A stretch of DNA of 64,000 nt, taken from contig JAQMWT010000309.1 in assembly GCA_029834535.1 (NCBI GenBank), positions 310,001 to 374,000 of the forward strand, written 5' to 3'. The notes below the pieces were generated by a model. It was given only the letters and a program-made list of their open reading frames with translations, did no database searches and was not told where the DNA came from. The DNA is from Chrysophaeum taylorii (lineage: Eukaryota; Sar; Pelagophyceae; Pelagomonadales; Pelagomonadaceae). Positions 22,630 to 33,608 of this stretch are shown one piece after another. The position numbers were made by a program, and so were the translations under genes. Numbering within the stretch: the first letter of the stretch is position 1; each line of letters begins with the position of its first letter.

Positions 22630-23996
22630 GTCGCAGGCAGTGCCTATGGCCTGCCGCGACGAGGCCAAGCTCGTAGTCCGTGAGGCGGCGATGCGTGTCG
22701 TGGCCATCAAGGGGCCCGTCGCGAGCGCTTTGAAGAAGTCCCAGGCCGAGACTACGGCCTGGGCGAGCGTCAGCGATAGGGCGGTCGTAGATCGCGATGC
22801 GACGATAAGGGAGGCCGGGCTTGCGGCGATCATCAAAGAAAACGTGCCGCCGACGACGACGGAGCTGCGACTCGAGGTTTTAGCGCCGGGAGCTCTGGAT
22901 CAAAAAGGAGAGCGCGGACGGGGCGGGCGTCTTGGCTGACGGTCAGTACTCTCGCGGCCGGCCTCGTGGACAGCTGCAGTGCGCTTTACGGCGAGGACGC
23001 GAAGTGCTCGGAGAAAAAAAAACTCGATTCGGATCGGATCGGATCGGATCGGATCTACGCCGCGTCGACCTTGAATCTCCAAGAGACGACGCTCGAGTGC
23101 TTAAGCTTAAGGCGTGGCGGGCTGCGCTCCAGCCCGAGGAGGTCTACCGCAAGGCCTCAGGGTCCAAGTCCGGCCTCTCCCCCTTCAAACACCTATTGGA
23201 TCCAGCTCTACCAGGAGCAGCAGCAGGACGCCACCCGCACGGCGCCGGCAGGCGAACTCTCTACGGTTCTGAACACGTCTACGCCGACGCTGTTCCCGTC
23301 TTCTCGGAAAAAAACGCGCCACCCCCGCCGCCAACGCCGGCCCGGATGCCGACCCAGAATCCGAAGCTCCCAACGCCAGCGGCGCTCGCCTGACATCTGC
23401 CGACCTCCAAAGCTGCCCTGGTGCCTCCACCTCCGCGGAGAGAGAAACTCCGGATCTCGTACCTCAAGCAAGGTGTCTCGGCCATCGAGGGCTACTCGGT
23501 AAAGGCCCCATCACGGAGCAGCTTGGCAAGCACAACCTCGGAGCCTACACCACCCAGGACGACGCCGGCAAGATCGCCCTCCTTCGCCACCTCGAAGAAG
23601 CCCAGTTTGGCATGAAAATCCTCCTCTCCTGGCTCCCCGAGAGGCAAAGTTTGCCCCGAGAAAACGCTTGGGGGAGGCGCCGCCGCCCAAGAAAAAAAGA
23701 AAAGACTGACGACATAGACGCCTTTCAACTCAAAGCCAGGGCCGAGGAGTCCCAACGCGCCTCGAAAGCCCATCAGGTGCCGCTTTTTCCCCATTCAAGC
23801 TCCCAACACCACCTCAAGTGTCTGAGTCGCCCTCACGCTCTCAGATATGCCTCTAACCTTCGCTTCTAAGTTTTCTGGGCTCCCAGTCGGACCATCCGGA
23901 AGCATACAACAGAGCTTGCCAGAAGTTCCGGTGCCGGGGCGTACGTCGAGACTCGTAGGAGTCCGCTCGCAATTTTCCTTCAGAAAACCCGCGCAC
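22630..23996 (+). repeat. Dispersed repeat family A, copy 2
   Basis: The longer copy of the 12712-13745 repeat. It contains a plus-strand frame at 22625-22939 (ATIREAGLAAIIKENVPPTT), a (CGGAT)n tract at about 23035-23055, and downstream traces (EKLRISYLKQGVSAIEGYS, QLGKHNLGAYTTQDDAGKIA, LRHLEEAQFGMKILLSWLPE). The reading frames are broken. The extra internal part (about 23115-23485) distinguishes it from copy 1. Confidence 0.75.
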
Positions 23997-24059
23997 CCCC
24001 CCGACACCGAGGCCAGCCCCGCCTCGGGAAGTGCTAGAACCAAGGTGGTCGCGCGTGCC

Positions 24060-24400
24060 CAGCAGCAAGGTCCCACTCTGTCGCATGTACGTCCGGCGGC
24101 AGGATGCATGCGCCCTGCGGGCTCACCTCCTTTCCTCTCGTCGCCTCCCCCCAGCAAGTCGGCGGCTCTGCATCATTCCTCTCAGGGCACAGCTTTGGAT
24201 ACCCTCGCAATGCCCTCCTCTGAAACCCACTTCCCAAAACAACGAGAGTCGGCTCTTGTGCGAAAGCCATGACCGCTTTACTTTTAGTCTTAAGGGGGCG
24301 TACCTAAACGACACCTACTTAGGTTCGCGCCAGGAATTCGAGGTACTCAGGAATAGGCGTGTTGAAACTTGCCACATGGTAAAATAGTACTTTTACACGA
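24060..24400. other. Fragment of GC-rich dispersed module, otherwise nothing seen
   Basis: GTACGTCCGGCGGCAGGATG at about 24085 matches the module near 1327 and its reverse near 30340. The rest has no recognised feature. Confidence 0.5.
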
Positions 24401-24482
24401 AAGCCGCCTCACGCGCTTATTTCTGTTGGTGAATCGGGCAAGAAAAAACGCGCCCCGAACATGTCGCCGCGCGTCTGGAAGT

Positions 24483-24980
24483 TCACCTCGGCGAAGCAAT
24501 CTCGAACACCGTTACGAAGTCCTCGTCGGGCTCGATCTCGGCATCCTCGCATTCTAGCTCCTTCTTGAGCGCGGCGGCTAAAGCGGCCTCGGCGTCTGCG
24601 AATGCCACGCCAACAACCACAGGCGACGGCGGCGGCAGCGGCGGCGCTTCGTCGCTCGAGCTGCCATCGACAAACGCGCGAGAATTGTCTGGTGTCGCGT
24701 CGACAAGCCCCCAGAGCAGCTTGGCCGTGTTGTTCCAGGAGCCCGTCGCGAGGAGTTCGCCCGTGGGCGAGAAGGCGACCGAGTTTACCCACCCCGAATG
24801 TCCCTCGAACGTGTTGACGAGTCTCCGTGATCGCACCTCCCAAAGCTTGGCCGTGTTGTTCCAGGAAGGCGACCGCGTATACACTATCCAACTGCCCCTT
24901 GAACGTGTGGATAAGGCACCGCGATCTTACATCCCATAGCCTGGCAGTCTAGTCGTCGAAGCCCGTCACGACTCTTCGTT
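24483..24980 (-). pseudogene. WD40-repeat protein fragment
   Basis: The minus strand encodes two or three WD40 blades. An upstream part reads TARLWDVRSRCLIHTFKG (about 24880-24945, with a stop just before it). A second blade in another frame reads NNTAKLWEVRSRRLVNTFEG, then HSGWVNSVAFSPTGELLATG (about 24720-24860). A third beginning WNNTAKLLWGL runs into an acidic Pro/Ala-rich tail ending DEDFVTVFEIASPR. The stop, the frame change and the lack of a full propeller of about seven blades indicate a degraded fragment. The nearly identical NNTAKLW segments suggest recent internal blade duplication. Confidence 0.65.
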
Positions 24981-25325
24981 TTCTGTCCTTGCTGTTTCTC
25001 TAGAGTGTATGGAATGCTCCCTGAAAGTGTGGTATATATCCGGTGCTGATTTTTACCCCACTTTGCATTTTGGTAGAACGGGGCTTAGCGGAAAGGTTCA
25101 GCGCAAGTGCACTTCTAGTAACTTCCGATCAAAAGTGCCCCTGCGACCCGTAGGTCTGAAACTAGGCCCTAATCTGAGTCACGCTGAGTCATCGGCTTGG
25201 CACGCTAACACTTTTTGCGTTCTAATCCCCGTATCTTTGTGTGAGGAAAAAAATCAGCGGCAAAAAACAATATGTTCTAAATCGAACACCAACTTCGGGC
25301 CGCGAAAGCACGCGATCGGAGCAGC

Positions 25326-27186
25326 GTGACCCCCGCCGGACTTTGCGTCCACGGAAACTTCACGACCTCATCTGTCGGTCAGGCCAAAGTCCGGTGGGCA
25401 GACGGAGCTCATCGGAGTGTGCAGTCTCCACCACTTCTCGCAGCAGCTGCGGACGATTTTTTGGCGGCAGCGACGGCATTAGACACCGAAGGCTGGTGGG
25501 AAATCGGCGTTGGTTTCGCACGACGCGTCGGTGCGAGTCTAAATCTCACTGTCGACTACGAAATACTTAACGCCGCGCTCATTGGAGATCTTGGTCCGAC
25601 TCTTCGATGGCACCACCACAAAGATGCGGCTGGCCGCCGGAGCCCCTGGTCGTACTGCAGTAACCCGACGAAGTTCACGGGCAACCCCCCCCCCCGCCGT
25701 ATTCATTGCCAATGCGGCGCAGGCGAAAGCCGCGGGACCAACCACCTACCCAGCTGTCAGGCCTGGGACTGGCCGAATACAACGACGTGGGCCATCCTCT
25801 CGGAGTACGGCGCCGGCGGCTATCCCAAGCCGCGTGCTGTGGAGGCCCCAGTCCCCGCCGCGGCCCCCGACTTCGCCACGGCCCTGGCCTCTACCGAGAC
25901 CCACGTCAACCCCCAATGCCGAGTACCAACAAGAGGCGGGCTTTGCAGTCAAAGCAAAGCACCTCCAAAAGTCGGACGAGGAGTACGACGACACGCCATC
26001 GCCAGCCCCGTACCGGCAACCCGAGGCCGCCATGGCTTTAAAAGCCCGAGCTCGAAGCCGAGGATCACTCAACGGAGATCGCGAGGCTAAGAGCGCGTGT
26101 CAGGCACCTCGGGTACGAGAAAAAGGACGTTAAGACCAAGCTGCTGCAGCCGAGAACAACTTACCGTGCGTGGTCTACGACATCCCCAGCCTCAAGATGG
26201 ACCCGGCCACCGCGCGCGACGTCCTGGCGCAGTTCCAGCGCGTGGCGATGCGCTACAGCGCGCTGGGCTATTCGGGTGAGCTCCTCCAGTTCATCCACGA
26301 CGTCGACAATCTCAGCGCGGATCGCCGCCGCAACCTCGACGAGAACCTGCCGAAGCTCGTGGGCGTGATCATCGAGTACATCCACGGCAAACTCGCCGAG
26401 AGCGTTACCACGCACAGCATTTCCACGGTCGAGAGTATCAACATGCAGCATGCAAGCATGGAGAGCGTCGAGCGCGGCGTCGAGCTTCTTTACCTCATCA
26501 TCAACCACGACGCCCAGCTCGACGCGACACTCCGGACATCTTCGGATCCGACGAGTTGATCGGCAAACTCGCTGGCCATCATATCCGTGGTGTCGTCGAC
26601 CAGGCCATGAAAGCGACGGCGACGCCAATCCAGAAGAAGAAGAACAAAAAGGGCGACGTGGTGGCCGACGACTCGCGGCTCGTCATCTCTGGCCTGGGTA
26701 GGAGGAGTTTCACGATCCCGAAGTGCTTGCTCCTGGACGAGGCCGCCACCAACGAGAAGAAGAAGGGGAACATCATTGAATCTATCGCGAAGCTCACGAG
26801 CCTCGAGAACGAGCTCCCGACCAAAACGCTCTTCGAGTGCGACGAAGCCGGCAACAAGATCCCCCTCTCATAGATGGACCACGCCGCTCTCGTCGCTGCT
26901 CTGCGCCAATACGAGCACAACTTCGAGCCGCCAGCCGGACTGACGGGGCACGAGCTGCTTGCGACGGAGCGTCGCAAGCAACTCGTGCTCACATCTCCGC
27001 CTCAAAATCATCCAGGAGACGACAAAGGTTTCCTACGGTAAGGTGTGCGATCTCGTTCGCAAGCTCGGAAAATGTGACTTCAAAAAAGGAATCGTTGGGA
27101 ACGAAGGCGTCTTCGCCAAGTATGACGAGCCTGGCGATACCGATACCATCCCCACCGACGACCCGATGGAGTCAATCGAGACTTGA
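25326..27186 (+). pseudogene. Broken coding region of unknown family
   Basis: Protein-like frames follow one another on the plus strand but shift. 25326-25620 includes DTEGWWEIGVGFARRVGASL. About 26045-26160 has a coiled-coil-like STEIARLRARVRHLGYEKKD. 26197-26559 is a clean helical block (DPATARDVLAQFQRVAMRYS, LGYSGELLQFIHDVDNLSAD, KLVGVIIEYIHGKLAES). After a frameshift near 26530 comes 26556-26873 (IGKLAGHHIRGVVDQAMK, ISGLGRRSFTIPKCLLLDEA), and then 26959-27186 (KVSYGKVCDLVRKLGKCDFK). The order and codon usage suggest one former gene of about 600 codons. The helical repeats and coiled coil could fit a structural or gag-like protein, but this is inference and I do not recognise the family. 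Confidence 0.5.
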
Positions 27187-27229
27187 GTTCGATGAAATCA
27201 TCGGGGGAATCCAAACTGGTTGAAGGATA

Positions 27230-27660
27230 TATACTGAACTTGTTATTAAGCTTTTGAGTGACGCTCGTCGGGGAACCGAGTCAGAACTTCAAAATTAGGG
27301 CCTACAGGCGGGTCGACACTAAAAATTGCTGTTTTGCAGCTTTGTGCATTTACTCAAACGTTAGTAAAAAATAGGGATCGGTCAAGTTTGGTCAAAAAGT
27401 TTGGTGAATTTCTTTCATGTTTGCTCGATTTTGATGTATGATTAAGGAAAAACTCACATGTGTGGTCACTTTCCATAGAAGTTAGGTCAGTTAAGTTTGG
27501 TCACTCCGAAGTTGCATTAAGTTTGATCAATCAACCCTTCAAGTTTGATTAATTTCCTTGTAAGTTTTTGGTCAACAAGTTTGATCACTACTCCTCAAAC
27601 TTCCACAGTAATAATTGACCAAACTTCGGCTTTTTAAATCAAACTTAAGGAGGCTTTTTA
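27230..27660. repeat. AT-rich array of AAGTTTGATCA-like motifs (left flank of the MULE)
   Basis: Many scattered copies of AGTTTGGTCA / AGTTTGATCA on both strands in an AT-rich stretch unlike the GC-rich surroundings. A similar array is at 32310-32450 and single copies near 33305-33350, so this is probably the subterminal region of the Mutator-like element next to it. Confidence 0.7.
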
Positions 27661-28428
27661 AGGGGGCGCGTGAGCGCTTTTGGTGCGAAAATGCTCTTAA
27701 AACGAAAGCTAGGTGCTGCAGCTACGCAGAATCTACCGTGGCGTTACACGCGCGGCATGGACACCCCCCCATGACCGCCTTAGAAGGAGATCCTATGGCA
27801 GCGCGGCGATACGCAAGGAGCTTCGCATATTGAGGGCTGCGACGCGCGGCCTCGCCAGCAGTTTCCCACGGCTTGACGCGGTTAAGCTGGGCCCATTCTC
27901 GCACCTTCCATCGTAGGAGCATCCCATACCGCGACTCACCATGGTGCTGTTGCCGTGGTCGTCCGCCATTCTTCGGCAAGAGGCAGACGCCAAAAGACAA
28001 AGGTAAATGGTCAGCGTGACACGGATCACCCCATTCTGGATCCCAAAATCCGAGAGGGAGAGCGTCTTTGCGAATCGATTCAGGGTCGAGAGCGCGCATC
28101 AGAGGTTCTAAGGAGGGTGCCTCTTGATAGTGTTGTGGATGTTGTCGTTGGCGGTCTTGTCGAGGCAACCACACGGCTATGTCGAAATGCCCCCCGGGCG
28201 TTAATGAACCATGGATTTGAAGTCGACGCGGGAGCTTGGAAATAAACAAGTCACCTGTGAGCCTTGTTGAACGAGCGGAGAACATGGCGCACTGGGTCCT
28301 TTTCTTGGAGCGAGGCTTTCCGGCCGGTGGAGCACGTGTAGGCCGTCCTGATTGATTGGATTCCTGCACGAAGCCCGTTGTTTCCGTGTCGAGTGCGTTG
28401 GGTGTACATGCCCGATAGGACCGTGGGG
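27661..28428. other. No supported gene
   Basis: Lies between the AAGTTTGATCA array and the recognisable 3' end of the MULE coding region. One minus-strand frame (27722-28432) is open but has no recognisable motif; it may be non-coding interior of the transposon. Confidence 0.4.
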
Positions 28429-30095
28429 TCACACGAGCTCGCTGCTACAAACATTCTTGGACACTCCCATAAAAACACACATCATTGAACTCGGCTTCAA
28501 ATATCGCACCGAATCGTTCTCGAAAGGTAAGAAGTACCCCATACTCAGCTCGGCAAGGATTCCCTTGTCTTCGTCGTTCGCATCATACCGCTCCGTATCG
28601 TCCCCGTTGTCGTACGTGACGGCGAACTTGTTTCTGGCGTAGGTGACCGTTCCAGGAACGTAGTGTTTAGGCTGCGCAGCGGGATATGGCACATCCGAAG
28701 CCATCACCCGGACTGATTTGACACTCCTTCCGCGCGCCGTAAGCATATTGAGGGTGGTGGTGAGCTCGGCGCGCGCACGGTCCCACGCTTCTTTGTCTGT
28801 TTGCCACCAGGGAGGAAACGAGCTTGTAGACGACTCTTTCTGCTGCTTGTTTGGGGGCTCGGTCGACGCGGGAGGCTCGGTATACGCGGGAGGCTCGGTA
28901 GGCTCGGTATACGCGGGAGGCTCGGTAGGCTCGGTAGACGCGGGAGGCTCGGGAGGCTCGGTTGCTTTGCGGCCTCCTTTCCTCCGCTTTTTACTGGCGA
29001 CCCGGGCTGCAGTTCCTTCTGGGTCCAACCCGGCGAACGTCTTGGCCATTTCTTTTCGTGCTCGCTTCCGGTCCTTCTTTGACCCCGACCCCGTATTCTT
29101 CCGTAGCGAGGATTCTTGGCGTTGGTCGTTCTTTGGCCTGCCTGTCCGTCGGGGCCCGATCGCGGATGGCAGCCAAGGCTCAAACTCCTCACCAGCTTCT
29201 TTGCATTCGGCTTCAATTCTCCTTGCGCCGATTCAATTTCCGTCGCGTTGAGAATCGGAAACACCCCCCCGACCCGATATTGATTTTCCCAACGCTGCGT
29301 CGTGGTCCAAAGTGGATAGAGATCCTCAGCATGCTCACCGCGAGCTATCTGAGCTCCAATCATGCAAACGCACGGCAAGCGAGAGAACGCGTAGTTGCCA
29401 CAGCTACAGGAAAGTACGTCGAGTTGCTCCGAATCTTCAAAATTCACGTATCCCTTCTGCCCGATAACAACGACGGACGTAAGTTGCTGATTGTTGTCAC
29501 CTTTGACATACACCAAGAACGTCCCCTTATTGGCCCCAGCGCCGCCGCCGTAAGGCTGAACTCTTGTTATCCGGGTCTTGCTTTTTGCAACCTTGACTTG
29601 GGCATCATTATTGTAGTTGGGCCTACGGTTCACGCTTAGATATCACATAGAACAACCCGACAAGTGTGAACATAACAACGGGAGTTTGATCTGAAAAGAC
29701 AAAGGCCCGTAGGCCCGTACGTATTTGAGATGGTTGAGACCCTTGAGATTATTGGCCGAAAACACGCTATTTTGATCGAAGACAAGACGAAACTAATGAC
29801 GCAACAATTTGCATCCGAACACGAGGAACACTCACGTGAGCCTCTCGCCGGTTTTTGCGCACCGGATGGCCGCTGCGCTCGTATCCGCGTAGGTCGTTGC
29901 CTGCTCAGCGAACAAGGTCTGGAGGGACTTGGGTCCGTTGCATAACCTCGCGTTGATGTGCTTCTTGTTGAAAGCCTCCGCCGGGTTGTTCGTACTCGTG
30001 CCAAAGAGTGCCCTGGGCCCGTCTAACACTGTGACGGTGTCTGCTTCCTGATCGTTCAGATGCTTTCGCGCATATTCGCGCCGACTGGGAACCTG
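28429..30095 (-). pseudogene. Mutator-like (MULE) transposase, C-terminal half with SWIM zinc finger
   Basis: This is the C-terminal part of a MULE transposase; the N-terminal part is at 31375-33255 beyond a Helitron insertion. From the break on the minus strand it reads QVPSRREYARKHLNDQEA and STNNPAEAFNKKHINAR, a typical MULE segment after the catalytic core (29830-30095). Then come CSCGNYAFSRLPCVCMIGAQ and LYPLWTTTQRWENQYRVGG at about 29280-29420. That is a SWIM zinc finger whose expected His position is Cys. Further on are a Pro/Thr/Glu spacer with repeated EPPAYTEPT units (about 28855-28965) and, in another frame, VPGTVTYARNKFAVTYDNGD (about 28590-28650), which resembles a Tudor-like fold. 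Frameshifts make the copy inactive. Confidence 0.78.
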
Positions 30096-31374
30096 TCTTA
30101 ACTACTAATCGACTGATGTTTGTCTGTCTGTCTGTTTGTCTGTTTGTTTGTCTTTAAATGTCGACTGCTAAGAGGGGGGTGTGTGTGTGGGGAGCATGAA
30201 GGATGTGGGTGGGTTTGTGGGGTATGAGGGATGTGCCTGACGGGCGGAGATAAGTACGCGGGACCTAGTCGGGGTCATCGCCGAGGCGTGGGGCAGGCGA
30301 AGAGAGGACGGGCCCCGCCCGTAGGTCGTACGCATGCTGCCGCCGGACGTATGTGCGACGAAGGGTGACGTCCTGCTGGGATGTTTGTTTGTCCCTCGAT
30401 TTAGGGTAAGGATCAGGTAGGCCCGCGAGCCTGGCAGGCATTGATCCTCCAAGCCGTCTACGGCGACCTCGCAGACTGTTTCCACGACCCGCGGCTCTTT
30501 CAGCGCGCCATTCTCACGCCCCGTCGAAACGATGTTGTCGATGCTGACAACGCGCGCATGACCGCGGCCTTTTTTTCCCGGAGACGAGGCGTCGGAGTTC
30601 TTTTCGGCCGACTAGGTTGGGTCGGAAGACGACGCCTCGCTCTCAAGAGTCGAGTTTTGAACTCCCTGACAACCAACGGCATGCTGACTTTGATCGCGAG
30701 CTTAAAGTCTTCGCAACCTCGACCCGTCGCACGGCCACTGCAACGGTACCAGATACGTGATTGATCGTGTCGTTGTCACCGAGGCTCCTCCAACCTGTAT
30801 CACTTAAGGCCCGCCGACGCCAAACGATCACCAAGAGCCAGGGCCAGACGCCCCGCGAGGTCGGCGTCCTCTTGGCGAAGCCCGTCTTCTGCCACGTCCA
30901 GCTCTACGTGGCTCTCTGTCGATCGGCAACCCCGAGGATATCCTCTTCTTGGTCGACGACTCCACCCTACTCCACACGTGCTGCGCAATACCGATAAGCC
31001 CCCTCCCGGCGTCTACACGCGCACTATAGGTTAACTTGCTGGGACCAGGTGAACTTACTGGATCCAGGTGAACTTACTGGGGTTAGAGATTGGGACTAGG
31101 TGAACTTAGTGACCAGGTGAACTTACTGAGACCAAGTGTGAACTTACTGGGGCTTTTAGAGTGAACTCAAAGCTTAGCGGCGTGTGCGGATCAAAGCAGC
31201 TTAGATTGGCGGGGGTGAGAGCGACGAGCTCGAAGGAGAGTGGGGTGAGTGGGTGCGGGTTTACGCCGAATTTACTGGGGTTAGAGATTGGGACTAGGTG
31301 AACTTAACGGGAACAGGTGAACTTGCTGGGGTTAGAGATTGGGACTAGGTGAACTTACTGGCCTGCACTTGTAG
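30096..31374 (+). mobile_element. Helitron-type relic H4 inserted in the MULE
   Basis: Starts TCTTAACTACTAATCG at 30096 and ends GGCCTGCACTTGTAG near 31374. Contains the Pif1 remnant (30441-30997): ILTPRRNDVVDADNARMTA, TKSQGQTPREVGVLLAKPV and QLYVALCRSATP. The 5' side holds (TGTC/TGTT)n, the AGCATGAAGGATGTGGGTGG segment and the GC-rich module. The 3' side holds the AACTTACTGGGACCAGGTG array. Deleting the element joins the two MULE halves in the same reading frame with no duplicated target bases, as expected for Helitrons. Confidence 0.82.
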
Positions 31375-33255
31375 TGCCAGAAAACTCAATGCCACGAGGA
31401 GATTATGACTCACCCAACGCTGGGCCTTGGGAGAAAGTTCGGCATGAAAAGCGTCGCTGGCCGCCTTCGTAGGCGCCTCAACAAAGCGACGAAAGATAGC
31501 GGCGTCCCCGATTCCGCGATCTTTGCGATGTTCTCGCTGCCGTGGTTCACTGTGAATAGGACGTATTCACGAAGAGTAAACAGTTTATCAAAGACTTACT
31601 GCACGAGAAGGCGTCGGCCTCGGGCGTATGCTGCGCAGGAATCGGAATTAGACGAGGAATCAAATGGTGCTAGCGAGGTCACTCACGGTGACGTGCGCTA
31701 TGAGGCCTCCCTTTTGGAAGTCCAGTACTATGACGAATCCCTGACAGTTTCTGTGCGGGATGTTCTCGACGGTCAGTTTAATGACCTTGCCGATCGATTC
31801 CGCAGACTCGGTCATGTTCCACCGCGAAGTGGATATCATCACGAGGTGGTTGTTGGCATCACGGCCGGTCACAGAAATCATCACCTGGTTGTCGAGGCAG
31901 TGAGCGCCGTCAATAAACGCCTGCCGGCGCAGGAGGCCCGCATTCATCATGCGTATGGCGGGTTTCGACACGACGACATAATCTAAGAAGAACTTCCTAT
32001 CAGCCAAGGTAGGTGACTGCAGCGTTTCAGGGATCTTGTAGTCGTTGAGGTCTAAGCTCTTGTACCGGCTCCTGTCGGAGCCATGCCTGAACTCTTGTTC
32101 CGACTTGTGCTTAGACTTGAGCCTCTTCATGAATACCTTCAGGAGATCTCCTTGTTTCGCGCCATACAACTTAACCGCATGACCGTGGGCTCGCAACGCG
32201 CGCTGGCAAGCGTGCAACTCCGCCTACGAGAATGACAAGTGTGACTTTGATGCACACACGTGAATGTAGATGTGGCGAAGTATACTAACACACTAAGCTA
32301 CGATTTTCAAGTGTGGTCACGAAACCAAAAGAGTTTGATCAGAAAGCTACAAGTTTAATCACAAAGTTTGATCACACGGACATAAGTTTGGTCATACAGT
32401 CACAAGTTTTGTCACAAAGTTTGGTCAGAACATTACAAGTTTGATCACACACATGCACCTCCTCGCAGGACAACAGCCACAAACAAGACCTGCGCAAGAC
32501 ACCGCTGATACCGCGTTCCTCTCCTCGTTTCCCAAGAGCGCTAGGATGGACTTGAGCTAGATGTTCTCGACGGATGAGAGTGTATGCTCACGGTTCGTCA
32601 TCTCATTGAGCCTTTCCTTGATGACGTTGTTGTGGACATCTACCAGACGCCTTTCCGAGTAGTGCCTCCTGACTTGCTCTCCATAGAGCCCTTCTTGATG
32701 ATGGTCGTCACAGCCTCTAAGAAGTGCTCTGCGCGGTAGTTTGACTTGGGCTGGGTTTTCGTCGGTGTAAAAACTCCTGTGTGAGGTTCATCATGCGTGA
32801 CGACGAAGTCTATAAGCCCATCACGACGAGCAGCGCGCTTAAAGAAGCCGCAGCCCTCTACTTTACACTTGAACGACAACGCCGTCGCGGTATTGATCAT
32901 GTTATGCACGCTGTTGCTTGCCCCCCGTGTCGACCATCTTCTTCTGCAACTCGGCCTCTTCCCGAACGCACATACTAAATTCGGATTTCGTCGGGTAGCG
33001 TGAAAGCAGCGAAACGTGGTGCTTGAACATTCTGAGCTGCGACAGCGTACGCGGCGATCTGTCACAGTCGTTAACCTTCGTCAGGCCACGCTTGCCGTTC
33101 TTGGTGTCGTCGTCGCCCGACGTCAGCGTGATCGCAGCACGGTCCCGCTCGACCTGAGCAAAGCCCTCGTCGATATCGACCTCCTCGTCATCCGTGTCGA
33201 AGTCGAAGGACGCTCCGGAGTCACGACGCGACTTGCAGAACCTCCAAATGCTTGA
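31375..33255 (-). pseudogene. Mutator-like (MULE) transposase, N-terminal half
   Basis: The minus strand runs from an acidic N-terminal stretch (DTDDEEVDIDEGFAQVERD, about 33100-33200) to a FAR1/WRKY-like zinc-finger segment, FKCKVEGCGFFKRAARRD (about 32820-32880). Then comes the DDE domain at 31660-32217: RRQAFIDGAHCLDNQVMISV and GRDANNHLVMISTSRWNMTE (first Asp and the SAES region), and VIVLDFQKGGL (second Asp). The part next to the Helitron reads IFRRFVEAPTKAASDAFHAE and KAQRWVSHNLLVALSFLA, and continues in frame at 30095. Stops and frame changes occur between the blocks. AGTTTGATCA-like motifs flank the region. Confidence 0.75.
32290..32460. repeat. Array of AAGTTTGATCACA-like motifs inside the MULE
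   Basis: About eight variants of AAGTTTGATCACA/AAGTTTGGTCATA in direct orientation between the DDE and zinc-finger parts of the transposase. It resembles the 27230-27660 array. It may mark a second small element inserted into the MULE coding region. Confidence 0.75.
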
Positions 33256-33356
33256 TCACAGCGGGCCTTGTTTTGTCAGCGAGCCCTATCCTTGCTTTCC
33301 TCAAGCATAAGTTTAGTCAGCCAAGATACGGATTGACTAAACTTAAGTGACCAGAC

Positions 33357-33417
33357 CCACCCACATCCTTCATGCTCCCCACACACACCCCTCTTAGCAG
33401 TCGACATTTAAAGACCA
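33357..33417 (-). repeat. Solo Helitron 5'-subterminal fragment
   Basis: A segment containing CCCACATCCTTCATGCTCCC and TCTTAGCAGTCGACATTTAA, identical in layout to the 5' subterminal part of H1-H6, stands alone here without helicase or terminus. Confidence 0.75.
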
Positions 33418-33600
33418 AACTTGTTGGGGATTTACGGTGGCCAAACATACATGGTGGTTGGAAACTTGACTTTTCCCTAAAAAATATCACGTAATTCCTT
33501 TACTTTCCCTACTTTACTTTACCTTTACTTTACAGTCGTTTCAAAATGATGGTAAAGTAGTTTTTTTACATTACTACATCCTATTATAACCTATGTCGAC
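33418..33600. other. AT-rich spacer
   Basis: Contains repeated TTTACTTTACC-like phrases near 33498-33532. No gene seen. Confidence 0.5.
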
Positions 33601-33608
33601 GAATCGAG

